From: Leptobrachium leishanense
Taxonomy: Eukaryota; Chordata; Amphibia; Anura; Megophryidae
DNA: 64,000 nucleotides
Reading direction: 5' to 3'
NCBI GenBank assembly: GCA_009667805.1
Contig: CM019071.1
Span: forward strand, 45,395,593 to 45,459,592
Shown here: piece after piece, positions 1-31,101 of the stretch
How positions within the stretch are numbered: the first letter of the stretch is position 1
Layout: each line of letters opens with the position of its first letter
The notes under the pieces: generated by a model
Databases searched by the model: none
What the model saw: only the letters and a program-made list of their open reading frames with translations
Told to the model about the DNA's origin: nothing
Made by a program: the position numbers and the translations under genes

Positions 1-255
1 ACGTCCTTTGTAGCATATAATCATGAGCAATAGAGACCCACACAGTTAGCGCGTCTGCCCCGAAATGCGCACACACAACGCACGGGGCAAACGGACGCAA
101 GTTAGGCAAGAATGTAAAACCGCTAGACAGATGCGCAGAGTGCGCCACATCCGCGTAGCATTCTGCGTGAGTGATGAGGAGACGTCGAGCACCTTGACGC
201 ACAAAATGTCTTTTCATATCGTGTACCAATTTTTATCATTTATACATATTAATTT
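1..255. other. Unassigned upstream sequence
   Basis: No gene, repeat or RNA motif is recognised here. Open frames that start in this stretch run directly into the tandem array that follows and look like by-products of it. Confidence 0.4.
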
Positions 256-1618
256 TGCAGTGAGCAGGATTCACACGCCGCATGCATTATGTTGCAGAGA
301 AGTGCTTCCCTGCAGTGAGCAGGATTCACATGATGCATGCCTTATATTGCAGAGAAGTGCTTCCCTGCAGTGAGCAGGATTCACACGCTGCATGCATTAT
401 ATCGCAGAGAAGTGCTTCCCTGCAGTGAGCAGGATTCACACACTGCATGCATTATATTGCAGAAAGGTGCTTCCCTGCAGTGAGCAGGATTCACACGCTG
501 CATGCATTATATCGCAGAGAAGTGCTTCCCTGCAGTGAGCAGGATTCACACACTGCATGCATTATATTGCAGAAAAGTGCTTCCCTGCAGTGAGCAGGAT
601 TCACACGCTGCATGTTATATTGCAGAAAAGTGATACCCTGCAGTGAGCAGGATTCAAACACTGCATGCTTTATGTTGCAGAGAAGTGCTTCCCTGCAGTG
701 TACAGGATTCAAACACTGCATGCATTATGTTGCAGAGAAGTGCGTCCCTGCAGTGAGCAGGATTCACACGCCGCATGCATTATATTGCAGAGAAGTGCTT
801 CCCTGCAGTGTGCAGGATTCACACGCCACATGCATTATATTGCAGAGAAGTGCTTCCCTGCAGTGAGCAGGATTCACACGCTGCATGTTATATTGCAGAA
901 AAGTGATACCCTGCAGTGAGCAGGATTCAAACACTGCATGCTTTATGTTGCAGAGAAGTGCTTCCCTGCAGTGAGCAGGATTCAAACACTGCATGCTTTA
1001 TGTTGCAGAGAAGTGCTTCCCTGCAGTGAGCAGGATTCAAACACTGCATGCATTATGTTGCAGAGAAGTGCGTCCCTGCAGTGAGCAGGATTCACACGCC
1101 GCATGCATTATATTGCAGAGAAGTGCTTCCCTGCAGTGTGCAGGATTCACACGCCACATGCATTATATTGCAGAGAAGTGCTTCCCTGCAGTGAGCAGGA
1201 TTCGCACGCCGCATGCATTATATTGCAGAGAAGTGCTTCCCTGCAGTGAGCAGGATTCACACGCCGCATGCATTATATTGCAGAGAAGTGCTTCCCTGCA
1301 GTGAGCAGGATTCACATGATGCATGCCTTATATTGCAGAGAAGTGCTTCCCTGCAGTGAGCAGGATTCACACACTGCATGCATTATATTGCAGAGAAGTG
1401 CTTCCCTGCAGTGTGCAGGATTCACATGCTGCATGCATTATATTGCAGATAAGTGCTTCCCTGCAGTGTGCAGGATTCACACACTGCATGCATTATATTG
1501 CAGAGAAGTGCTTCCCTGCAGTGTGCAGGATTCACACACTGCATGCATTATATTGCAGAGAAGTGCTTCCCTGCAGTGTGCAGGATTCACATGCTGCATG
1601 GATTATACTGCAGATGTT
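256..1618. repeat. 55-bp minisatellite, about 25 units
   Basis: A head-to-tail array with a 55-bp main period; some units are about 2 bp shorter. Each unit contains CAGTGAGCAGGATTCA, then a GCATGCATTAT-like stretch, then TTGCAGAGAAGTGCTTCCCTG. Units differ by a few point changes such as AGAGAAG/AGAAAAG and CACACG/CAAACA. Stop codons are rare in every frame, so several apparent 76-120 codon ORFs on both strands are artefacts of the repeat. The array ends about 70 bp before the sequence shared with the gene B promoter begins. Confidence 0.93.
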
Positions 1619-1689
1619 AACTATCTTTGATATTTTGGGTAAATGAAGGTCATGCACGATCACGTTTGAGGTCATTGTTTCTTGCAGAA

Positions 1690-1951
1690 TCACGCTGCCC
1701 CCAGAAACTATAGGATTTCATTATTATAACATACATTACTGATACTCTGCCTGTAAATATTTTCAAATCCACCAAATTGTTTACAGCTGTTTCCTATTGA
1801 AGGTTTGGTCTCCACCCTCCTATAAGTCTCACTCCTCATATAAACACAGACTTCACATTCAGCCCAGTTCACTCTCGCTACACAGTTATCGAGCTCACAC
1901 TTAGCACGGTGAGGAAAGTCTCTCTGATTCATCCGAGACTTGACCTCTAGG
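1690..1951 (+). promoter_or_regulatory. Proximal promoter and 5' UTR of CYP2 gene A
   Basis: This block aligns with 38556-38803 upstream of gene B. A TATA-like element TATAAAC lies at 1839-1845, exactly 113 bp before the ATG at 1952; the same element lies 113 bp before the gene B ATG. A second weaker candidate, TATAAGT, is at 1821. The transcription start is inferred to be about 30 bp downstream of the TATA-like box. No nuclear-receptor site is claimed. Confidence 0.55.
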
Positions 1952-21092
<19,141 letters not shown>

Positions 21093-21249
21093 CACTGACC
21101 TGACTGTATTCACAGTGTGCTCTGGGTATCCTAACATCCTTAAAAAGAGTGATAAAAATGCTGCATCTTTAGCAAAGACACTACAATTTGGCCGAGGCTG
21201 TATTAGGATGTGCTAAGTCAGAGTGAGCATCTTTTTCCATGGTTCGGGT

Positions 21250-23215
21250 TAAGAATTAGGCCTAGGTTTAGAAAATAGGGTTGTGGCTAGGAATCAGGGT
21301 TGGGTTTTGGTATTAGGGTTAAGGACAGGTATTAGGGTTGGAGTTGGGTATTATGGTTGGAGTTGGGTATTAGGGGTAAGAATAGGTATTAGGGTTGGCA
21401 TTGGATATTAGGGTTGGCGTTGGGTATTAGGGGTAAGAATATGTATTAGGGTTGGAGTTGGGTATTATGGTTGGCGTTGGGTATTAGTGTTAAGGATAGG
21501 TATTAGGGTTGGCGTAGGATATTAGGGTTGGAGTTGGGTATTAGGGTTAAGGATAGGTATTAGGGTTGGCGCTGGTATTAGGGTTGGAGTTGGGTATTAG
21601 GGTTAAGGATGGGTATTAGGGTTGAGGTATTAGGGTTGAGGTTGGGTATTAGGGTTGGCCTTGGGTATTAGGGTTAAGGATAGGTATTAGGGTTGGCCTT
21701 GGGTATTAGGGTTAAGGATAGGTATTAGGGTTGGCCTTGGGTATTAGGGTTAAGGATAGGTATTAGGGTTGGCGTTGGGTATTATGGTTGGCGTTGGGTA
21801 TTAGGGGTAAGAATAGGTATTAGGGTTGCAGTTGGGTATTAGTGTTAAGGATAGGTATTAGGGTTAAGGATAGGTATTAGGGTTGAGGTATTAGGGTTAA
21901 GGATAGGTATTAGGGTTGAGGTATTAGGGTTAAGGATAGGTATTAGGGTTGGCGTTGGGTATTAGGGTTGGAGTTGTGTGTTATGGTTGTCGATGGGTAT
22001 TAGTGTTAAGGATAGGTATTAGGGTTGGCGTAGGATATTAGGGTTGGACTTGGGTATTAGGGTTAAGGATAGGTATTAGTTAAGGATAGGTATTAGGGTT
22101 GGAGTTGGGTATTAGGGTTAAGGATAGGTATTAGGGTTGGCGTTGGGTATTAGGGTTGGCGTTGGGTATTAGGGTTAAGGATAGGTATTAGGGTTAAGGA
22201 TAGGTATTAGGGTTGGCGCTGGTATTAGGGTTGGAGTTGGGTATTAGGGTTAAGGATGGGTATTAGGGTTGAGGTATTAGGGTTGAGGTTGGGTATTAGG
22301 GTTGAGGTTGATATTAGGGTTAATGATAGGTATTAGGGTTGGCCTTGGGTATTAGGGTTAAGGATAGGTATTAGGGTTGGCCTTGGGTATTAGGGTTAAG
22401 GATAGGTATTAGGGTTGGCCTTGGGTATTAGGGTTGGCATTGGGTATTAGGGGTAAGAATAGGTATTAGGGTTGCAGTTGGGTATTAGTGTTAAGGATAG
22501 GTATTAGGGTTGGAGTTGGGTATTAGGGTTAAGGATGGGTATTAGGGTTGAGGTATTAGGGTTGAGGTTGGGTATTAGGGTTGAGGTTGATATTAGGGTT
22601 AATGATAGGTATTAGGGTTGGCCTTGGGTATTAGGGTTAAGGATAGGTATTAGGGTTGGCCTTGGGTATTAGGGTTAAGGATAGGTATTAGGGTTAAGGA
22701 TAGGTATTAGGGTTGCAGTTGGGTATTAGTGTTAAGGATAGGTATTAGTGTTAAGGATAGGTATTAGTGTTAAGGATAGGTATTAGGGTTAAGGATAGGT
22801 ATTAGGGTTGAGGTATTAGGGTTAAGGATAGGTATTAGGGTTGAGGTATTAGGGTTAAGGATAGGTATTAGGGTTGAGGTTCGGTATTAGGGTTAAGGAT
22901 AGGTATTAGGGTTGGCGTTGGGTATTAGGGTTGGAGTTGTGTGTTATGGTTGTCGATGGGTATTAGTGTTAAGGATAGATATTAGGGTTGGCGTAGGATA
23001 TTAGGGTTGGACTTGGGTATTAGGGTTAAGGATAGGTATTAGGGTTAAGGATAGGTATTAGGGTTAAGGATAGGTATTAGGGTTGGAGTTGGGTATTAGG
23101 GTTGGCCTTGGGTATTAGGGTTAAGGATAGGTATTAGGGTAAAAGATAGGTATTAGGGATGTAGTGGGGAATTAGGGTTAAGGATAGGTATTAGGGTTGG
23201 GTTAAAAAAAAATTA
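21250..23215. repeat. TTAGGG-rich 19-bp minisatellite (interstitial telomere-like)
   Basis: About 2 kb of tandem units with a 19-bp basic period, mainly GGTATTAGGGTTAAGGATA and GGTATTAGGGTTGGCGTTG, often alternating to give 38-bp dimers. About 100 units. Each carries the vertebrate telomere hexamer TTAGGG once or so, but the array is not pure telomere repeat. It begins just 3' of gene A. Confidence 0.92.
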
Positions 23216-24073
23216 GGATTGGGGTTAGAGATTCGAGTCTGGGTAAGTGCTCCGGTTTGGTTACTGTTTGTGCTTGTATAAGGGGTTAAGGTTACATTTT
23301 AGGGTTAACATTAACCCTAACCCAACATTCTACAAAATTTTTGGCTAATTGTTCGATGATGGATTCTGCCCCTTCTTTTGACTCTTACATCAAATGACTG
23401 GGTAGAGGAGTCTTCCTAAAAATGAAGCAAAATAATGCAGAACGTTAGGGTTTCGGGTCACGGGTCAAATCTATCTTTGGGGAAAGATACTTTATATCAG
23501 CAGAAGCTGTTCAGATTGGACGCAGTTGAAGCATCTTTGTTAAACACACAAATTTAATGTATCTTTTGTGTCTGTTTTTTTCACAGGCGTCCCGGTGACG
23601 GCAAACCTGCTGTCTGTTAGTTCATTTATGATGTGCACATTAGCTGCTGAGCCACCAACCTCTATGCGACTAGGACCAAACCAGGGCTGTCCCAGGGGTC
23701 AAGTCCTAAAATTAATAGTGTGGGAACTCACTGAGATCTCCCCCATTTATCATCTCACACGCAACATAAACATACACTAAAATCTTATATATTCATGTGT
23801 GTATATAGAGAGATCTTACCAAAAATATAGAAATGACAATAAATATAGGACTTAACAGGAAAATATGTGATTAAACACCTGGATACAAACTTTATAGAGC
23901 ACGGACCAATGGGAACTCCGTTCACTCTGCACAAATAGTGGGCAACTGCATTCCCATGCTTTCCACTCGACTTGACCCCTGGGCTGACCTTCACACTTAT
24001 TGGGTCCAGACCCACACATCACATTTTCCTCAACTGTCACTTTCACACTTAGCTTTTTTTATTATTTAGTCAG
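23216..24073. other. Intergenic sequence, unclassified
   Basis: Contains a 15-bp inverted pair, CCCAGGGGTCAAGTC near 23691 and its complement near 23971, possibly remnants of a fold-back element. No gene is recognised. Confidence 0.4.
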
Positions 24074-24467
24074 TTTATTATTATTATTTTTTTTTTGTAA
24101 ATAATATTTTATTGAGTTTGTAATACACAGAAATAAGTCATTCGGCCACGCAGGGCCATATAATGATAATCATACTTCAACAAAGTAAATGTGCTCATAA
24201 TGATTGAACAGGTAATTATCAAGAAAAACTGACTCAGAATAAACAAGTTCAATTCACACATTACCCTGACCAATCTGAAAGACAGTAAATAATAAAAAAG
24301 GGGGGGTCAATTTCAGGGAGGGGTGATGGAGGGTTCCAACTGAGGAAGGGTAGGGCTGAGACGGTTGAGAAAGGCAGTGGTAGTCGTGATTGTGTCCCAT
24401 TGGGACCATATCTGCGAGTAGCGGGGTAGCTGGTCAGCGGTAGATAAGTAGAGACGTTCCACAACTC

Positions 24468-27400
24468 TCAACTCTTCCATTTTTTTAAACCACGTTTGGA
24501 TAGGGGTGGGGTATTCCGTTTCCAGTATAGGGGAATCAGGCTCTTAGCGACATTCAAGATGCGGGGCAATAGAGAGTTCCTGTACGCCGCCACTGACATT
24601 GATGTATGGTGTAGCAACATAGATGCTGGCGTGAATGGCGGGGGGTAACCAAGGAGGACCCTCGCAATGGAGTGAAGGCTCGACCAGTACGGGCGAATCA
24701 GGGGACATTCCCACCATAAATGCAGAACAGAGCCCAAGGCGTTAAAGCATCTCCAGCAGTCGGGAGAGGCTGCAGGGGAGATAGCATGTAGTCTGAGAGG
24801 AGTGTAATACCATAGTGAAAGCAATTTATATGCGGTTTCTTGGGCTCTGCTGGCTATAGAACATCGGTGGGTCAATTCACATATGCCCATCCATTGCTCT
24901 TCAGTAAAGGTACAGTCCAGCATCGTTTCCCATTTACCCATAAATGGGGGTGGGACTGTAGCGGCCGCCTCTCTAAGCAGGGAGTACATGAAGGACACAC
25001 CGTTAGCCAAATGGGTGGGTGATGCGCATCTGCTTTCTAGGTGAGTGAAGGGGCGTCGAAGCATGTGCTGTCGCGGGGCGATTCGAAGGCATTCAGTGAC
25101 CTGGCGGTATTTAAAATGGTGCAAGAACGTCGGCGGATTGTCTCCTAATAGGGCGTTCAAGGGTAGCAGGCCCGTACTGGTCAGAAAGTGGTGTACCCTA
25201 GGGACAGGAACAGAGATGAGTGATGTTAATGCCCTCGGGCCCATGTGAGACAAAAACCCTTCTCCGTATGTGACTGGCGTCAATGGGGAGGGGTGGGTCG
25301 TGAGGTTAGACTGAGTTGTCGCTCGGTGCCAACATTGCAAAGTAGTTCGCGTATACGGAGAGGACCGGGTCAAGCGGAGGCCCACCGATCTGGATACCCA
25401 CGGCAAAATCGCCAGCGGAGCCTCCAGCAGAGCCTGCTCGGCCGACTTCCACCTCCTCCGCACCCCATCCTTCGTCCACTCGGCGGCCCGCAGTAGGTGG
25501 CATGAGACATAATAACGAAAAAAGTCTGGGACACCCAGTCCACCCTGATTCCTGGCCCGTGTCAGTATGTCAAATCTAATGCGCGGACGTGCTCGTTTCC
25601 AGATGTAAGAGGACAGAAGAGAACGTAGAGAAGCAAAGAAAGAGCGGGGGATAGCAATGGGGAGTGTTTGGAACAGGTATAAAAATCGGGGCAGGATATT
25701 CATTTTAATAACGGAAACCCTCCCCAACCAGGAAATGTGTGAAAGATCCCACGCCTTGAGGTCTCGGCGGACAGCCGACAGCAGTGGTAAAAAATTAAGG
25801 TCATATAAACGGGTGCTGTCCGCAGTCAGCCAAACCCCAAAGTATTTCAGTCAGGAAGCCGCCCATAGGAAGGGGAGGGTAGGGTGCATAGCGATCACCC
25901 AGTGGGAGGGGACCAAGATATTTAGTATGGAAGACTTCGTAAAGTTTATTTTAAGGTTAGCTAGTGTATAGTATTCCTCAAATGCCGTTAGGATGTTAGG
26001 CAGTGATATTAGAGGGTTTGAGATGAAAAAGAGGAGGTCGTCTGCGTACGCGGCGACCTTGTGAGGGTCACGTCCCAGTGATACATCGGAAATGTCCGGG
26101 TGCTGGCGGACTGCTTCCAGAAACGGTTCCAGGGATAATACAAAGAGCAAGGGCGATAGGGGACAGCCCTGTCGCGTACCGTTACAAATGGGAAAACTGT
26201 CTGTAAAAATGCCGTTAACACATACCCTAGCCGAGGGGCCCGTATACAGCGCTTGAATCCAGGAACATAGGGAAGGTCCCAACCCGAGGTGACGGAGCGT
26301 AGCGAAAAGACAATCCCACCCCACCCTGTCGAACGCTTTTTCCGCGTCCGTCGACAGGAGCAACAGACCACCCGGGACTCTAGGTGCAGCGTGTATAAGA
26401 TGTAGGGCGCGGATCGTATTATCTCTCGCCTCTCTGTGCAGTACAAATCCCACCTGATCCAAGTGTATCAATGATGGGATATGGGCATTTAGGCGGGTCG
26501 CTAGAATTTTTGCAAATAATTTTACGTCACAGTTTAAGAGGGATATAGGTCTATAACTCGCACAATGTTCTTTGTCTTTCCCCTCTTTAGGTATTAGGAC
26601 TATGTTAGCCATCAGAGATTGTGGAGGCAGTAGCCTCGTATCCAAGAGCGAATTGAATGCACAGAAAAAATGAGGGGATAGGATGTCAGCAAAGTGGGAC
26701 CCGGGCATTTACCCGATTGCGTCGATTTGATGGCGAGGCGTAATTCCTCGTCGGTGAGGGGCTCGTCCAAAAGTTCCGCAGCAGATGGTGTGACCTTCCA
26801 TGTAAGGAAGCGGTTGAGATACCTGTCAATGTCTAATCGGAGCTGTGAGCGGGCCGCTTCCGATGGGGAGCCAGGGACGGCATATAGGGACTTATAATAG
26901 TCTGTAATGGACTGCAGGATGTGTTGGGGTAAGTGTTGCAGATCTCCCTTCTTGTTTCTAATACTGGGGATATAGGTAGCAGTTCGCCTCTTAGCCAGTT
27001 GTCGAGCCAGGAGGCGTCCGCATTTGTTGCCATTTACATGGAAGTACGCTTGGGATCTTCACAGGACCCTATGATACTAAGGTATTCATTATGTCAGCTA
27101 GGGAACGTCGTAGTTCCGTCAGTGAGGAAAGAAGAGCTGCCTCTCCTCTGCGTTTGTGTTGGAGCTCCGTCGTGTCAATTTTACTGAGCAGGTCCTGAAT
27201 TTCAGCCTCCCTGTGCTTTTTAATTGCCGAGCCCACACTGACAAAATGCCCCCTCATGACACATTTGTGAGCCTCCCACACCGTGGCCGGGGGGATCTCT
27301 GGGTCCACATTTTCCTCAAAATAATGTTCCAGAACCAACCTGCTGTCTGCCGACAGCACGGGGTCCGCTAGATGAGCATCATTCAAACGCCAGTTGGGAG

Positions 27401-28131
27401 CAGTAGGTCGGAAAGTGGCGATAACTGGGGCGTGATCAGACCAGGTGATATTTCCAATAGTCGCGGAAAGGAGGAGATGAAGGTGATAGAAGGGAAGGAA
27501 GATATAGTCAATGCGAGAGTAAGAGGCAGTAGTGTGTGCTTAGACGGAGAAATCTGTCAGTGGGGTGAAGCGCCCTCCAGCAGTCTACCAATCGGGAGGA
27601 GTATAATGTGTGTGAGATAGAACGGAGAACGTGAGATGGCATAGAGGAGTGTCCCGTCGACGTGTCCACGGATGGGTGAAGGGGTATGTTAAAGTCGCCC
27701 CCCAGTATCAGCGTGCCTTCCGAGAAGGTGTGCAGTGTCCTTAGCGTTTTGGCCAGGAACCGGTGTTGCGCTTTATTGGGAACATAAACATTGGCGAAGG
27801 TGAACAATTGACCAGCAATCTGTCCCTTCGTGAATACATATCTCCCATTCTTGTCCGTCAGCGTGGCTTTCTCTTGATAGGGGACAAATTTATGAAAGAG
27901 GATGGCCGTCCCTCTAGATTTAGAACCCGGGGTGTCGCTGAACAGCCCAGTCGGGAAGTTAGAGTCAGTAAATCTGGGTCTGGACCCGATGCGGAAATGA
28001 GTCTCCTGCACAAACACTATCGAAGCCTTGTGCTTTCGAAAATCGGTTAAGGCGGTGGAGCGTTTTTCCGGAATATTTAGCCCCTTCGCATTAATAGAAA
28101 ATAACACCAGAGAAGCCTGTTTGAACGCCAT
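24468..28131 (-). pseudogene. L1 ORF2 (endonuclease and reverse transcriptase), frameshifted
   Basis: The segments in order are 28131-27508 (apurinic-type endonuclease: INAKGLN, VFVQETHF, ANVYVPN, LILGGDFNIPL), 27386-27069 (linker), 26708-25851 (RT: VLIPKEGKDK, YRPISLLNCDVKLFAKILA, KAFDRVGWD, NGTRQGCPLSPLLFVLSLE, AYADDLLFF) and 25727-24468 (thumb and C-terminus: LPRFLYLFQTLPI, NQGGLGVPDF). The catalytic YADD is intact. The whole spans about 1220 codons, normal for L1 ORF2, but is broken between these segments. Confidence 0.9.
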
Positions 28132-28866
28132 GTGAGGGGTCTCAGAAGGGGGTGGGGATCAAAAAAGGTAAAACTAAGAGGAGGTCGGGGGTGTGTGACT
28201 GCACAAGAGGGGGGAATCAACAATAACTATTTACAAGCAAGAGGTACCAGTGTAGGGGGAGCTACTATCCACTCGCCGGGGCTTCCGCCTCAGCCGAAGG
28301 CAGTGCTCACTAAAAAGTGGGGGTCGTGACCTAGCAACAAGTCCGAGCAACAGGTAGACAAACCGGTCAGGAAATATGTTTCAGCGGCTCTAAACATAGG
28401 ACTGTGCACCAACCTATGTGGTTTAAACAAAACATTTACGATTATTACCAGCATTAAACTAACTTGAATAAAACAGCAAAAGACACCGCAATCAAATCAG
28501 GCATTAACATTACCACCGCCACGTGTCTGGTCATGAAGATGACAAGTGGTCTAGCACCTCCGCGGTGGGTAGGGAGTCCGTTCGTATTACAGCTGAGATA
28601 ACTGTCACACCATCGTCTCTCAAGATAGCATGGCGATGAGCGGCCAGGTAGTGCGGAACCTTTCTTCCCATCCAGTGGAGTCTAAAAAAAAAAGTGGACC
28701 ACAGCACGACGAGGACATATTAGCCCTTGGGAGGTTGTAAGTCATGGTGACACGGGCAGTGGGAGCATATATTTCCTAGGGGAAGCCTGCAAAAAGAACT
28801 TCGGACTCACTAGCGACTGGTTGAGGAACCGTTGTCCACATCACCCGACGACTCCGTGCCTGAGCT

Positions 28867-29958
28867 TCAGCCCTCGGGGGGCCTCCTGGGGAGACCAGTT
28901 AAGGGTGGGCGTCCACGGGGTGTGGAGTACAGGGCTAGCGGATCCGGCCATTGCAATTGTATGGGTGGGAGTTGCAGGTCTTCTAGGAGCGGGGGAATGT
29001 CTACCTCCGTGGCCAACAAGTACTGTCCCGTAGGAGTTGTCATAACCAAACCGATAGGTATATTCCATCTATAACGAATCTTATGGATCATCAGTTGACT
29101 GGTGAAGGGTTTTAAGGCTCGGCGATAGGCTAGAGTTGCCGGGGACAGGTCAGGAAATAGCTGTAAAGGGGTCCCTTCGTAATAAATCTGGGTAGAGTTC
29201 CGTGAATGGCGTAAGATGTCCTCCTTCAAGCCAAAGTCTGCAAGACAACAGATAATGTCCCGGGGTGGGTCTCCTGCGGGGCCTTTCGGTCGCAGAGCTC
29301 TGTGGGCCCGCACAAATTCAATTAGTGTGTCTGCTGGACGTTCCAGGAGTGAGTTAAAAATCGTAGTTAAGGCCGACCTGAGTTCTGTCGGGGATTCCTC
29401 TGATTGCGGCATGCCCCTGATCCGAAGATTGTTCCGGCGTCCTCTGTTATCCAAATCCATGAGGTGTTGCGCCATGCTTCTCATCTGGGCCGAGCATAAA
29501 TCCAGTGTATCAGTATTGATGATCTGGGCTTGCCTGTTCTTATGGCAGACCGCTTCCACTGAAGTTACCCTGTCATGCAGGCCCTGGACATCTGTCCGAA
29601 GGAGATGAAGCTCCGTCATGATGGAGGTTTGAAGCGTATTTATGTCCGCTCGTGTGGGGAGAGCTCTCAGCAGGGTACCCCACGTGGCTGTGTCCTCCGC
29701 CAGTTCCCTGGTCGGGGATCTCGGCGGCGATATGGCGCACATCGGTACCGCGAGATTCGGTGGGTCTGGGAGCGGTATTGGTGGTGTAATTGCGGGCAAG
29801 ACCGCGGCCGACATTGGAGTTACTCCAGTCCCCAGCTTATTTGCGGCCTCCGGAAGAACCTCCGAGGGGAGGAGGAAGGCGTGCAGACTCGCGGCGCCGG
29901 GGCACTGGGGACCCTCTTGGGCCTTCTTAGTTGCGGGGGTCTTGTTCTGCTTCCCCAT
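28867..29958 (-). CDS. L1 ORF1 protein, 363 aa
   Basis: An intact open frame starting MGKQNKTPATKKAQEG. It has a basic and proline-rich N-terminus, a heptad-like region (about residues 110-170: LLRTDVQGLHDRVTSVEAV and following), the RRM start NNLRIRGMPQSEESP and the C-terminal domain (LADFGLKEDILRHSR, LMIHKIRYRWNIPIGL). This matches L1 ORF1p, an RNA-binding trimeric chaperone of the retrotransposition particle. It shows no stop or frameshift, unlike ORF2. Confidence 0.88.
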   Translation of the reverse strand: MGKQNKTPATKKAQEGPQCPGAASLHAFLLPSEVLPEAANKLGTGVTPMSAAVLPAITPPIPLPDPPNLAVPMCAISPPRSPTRELAEDTATWGTLLRALPTRADINTLQTSIMTELHLLRTDVQGLHDRVTSVEAVCHKNRQAQIINTDTLDLCSAQMRSMAQHLMDLDNRGRRNNLRIRGMPQSEESPTELRSALTTIFNSLLERPADTLIEFVRAHRALRPKGPAGDPPRDIICCLADFGLKEDILRHSRNSTQIYYEGTPLQLFPDLSPATLAYRRALKPFTSQLMIHKIRYRWNIPIGLVMTTPTGQYLLATEVDIPPLLEDLQLPPIQLQWPDPLALYSTPRGRPPLTGLPRRPPEG

Positions 29959-30074
29959 CGGAGCCTTTGCGGTGTCTTTTTGAGGCTGGATGGTGTTGGT
30001 CGGCGCGGAGCACTCAGTCTATGCGGCCATCGTGGTCTGCAGCCAAGCCACGCCCCCCCAATTTATTATTATTA

Positions 30075-31101
30075 ATACATTTTTATTGATTTTTATCCTT
30101 TTATTAGGAGACTAGGAGAAATATTTATGTTACAGTTCGGTGGAATTTGTCAACGTCCGATAACTGCTTTGGCGACTCCAATTTCTGCAAAATAAGGTGA
30201 CCATTCGCTAAATAGTGAATCCACTGTGTTTTCAGTGAAACGGAATCGCTGAAATGGGACGCAATGCAATTTCAGTGCTTTGTGAATGGACCCTTATGAT
30301 TCTTATTAAATGTTTTGTTTTTTTCCTCCTGTCGCTCAGTCGAGCCCATCTTACTCCTCGCCCTGGGGTTACACGCCCGCTTATCGATCTGACTTAATCT
30401 TTTACTCTCTGCAAAATACAAAATAATGTGTGAATAGCAGTTATTCCACCAACACATCAATGGTGGTAAATTCTGCTTTTTTTTTTTTTTTTTTTTAGCA
30501 TCGGTTTTAATAAAGTTTCGCTGCTGCTCTTTTTGTATTTTTCTGTCCTTTTGATGTCACGGCTCCGTGGTGTCATCACCTTCACATGTCCCCCTCCCCT
30601 TGGCTTGTTTCCGCATTCTCTGCGCCCTTTAATCATTGCACACGTCTCTCCTTCCCTGGTAAGATAATGTATACTTAATAATATACAATGTATCTCTGTA
30701 TATAAGGTGTATATATATATATATATAATGTGGATTTTAAACGTGTTGGGTATCTTGCTAGAGACTCCTATAGGGCTGAAATGTTTATCTTTTGGAAATA
30801 AAGTAGTTTTTTTTTGTTGAAATCCCCTGAGTGCGTCCTCGCTATACGAGTTATATATGTATTGATTGATGCTATGGACTTCGGCACGGGTCGGTGTGCA
30901 TACAGACGGTGAGAGCCCAGCAAGCTGTGGTTTATTATGTTTTTATATAATGACCAGTAGTTAAAGGGTTAATGCCGGTAGGGGTTTCTTTACTGTTCGA
31001 TGTGTTAATGTACGGTGCACACACTCGATCGCTGCACCGGCTGGGTTCTTTTCGAAGATGCATTGTGCCAGCGGAGTGAGAATTCACGCTAGTCACTCGA
31101 T
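30075..31101. other. Intergenic sequence with simple repeats
   Basis: A poly-T run (about 30476-30496) and a TA run (30709-30727) are present. The segment about 30160-30295 (CAATTTCAGTG, CATTCGCTAAATAG) resembles fragments of the MITE families further on. No gene is recognised. Confidence 0.45.

Larger units (their letters stand above)
24087..30061 (-). mobile_element. L1-clade LINE, nearly full length (about 6.0 kb)
   Basis: The minus-strand element begins with GGGGGGGCGTGGCTTGGC near 30060 and ends in a short poly-A (poly-T at 24087-24096). A 13-bp target duplication TTTATTATTATTA flanks it (24074-24086 and 30062-30074). ORF1 (29958-28867) is intact. ORF2 (28131-24468), with endonuclease, RT and C-terminal region, is interrupted by frameshifts, so this copy is not autonomous. 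It lies between the two P450 genes, antisense to them. Confidence 0.92.

Noticed and set aside
256..1646. Overlapping open frames on both strands and a CRISPR-like look (regular repeats)
   Set aside because: The repeats are contiguous, with no unique spacers; it is a 55-bp minisatellite. The frames exist because the unit has few stops.
21250..23215. A true chromosome end (telomere)
   Set aside because: The units are 19 bp with only one TTAGGG each, and genes and elements continue on both sides.
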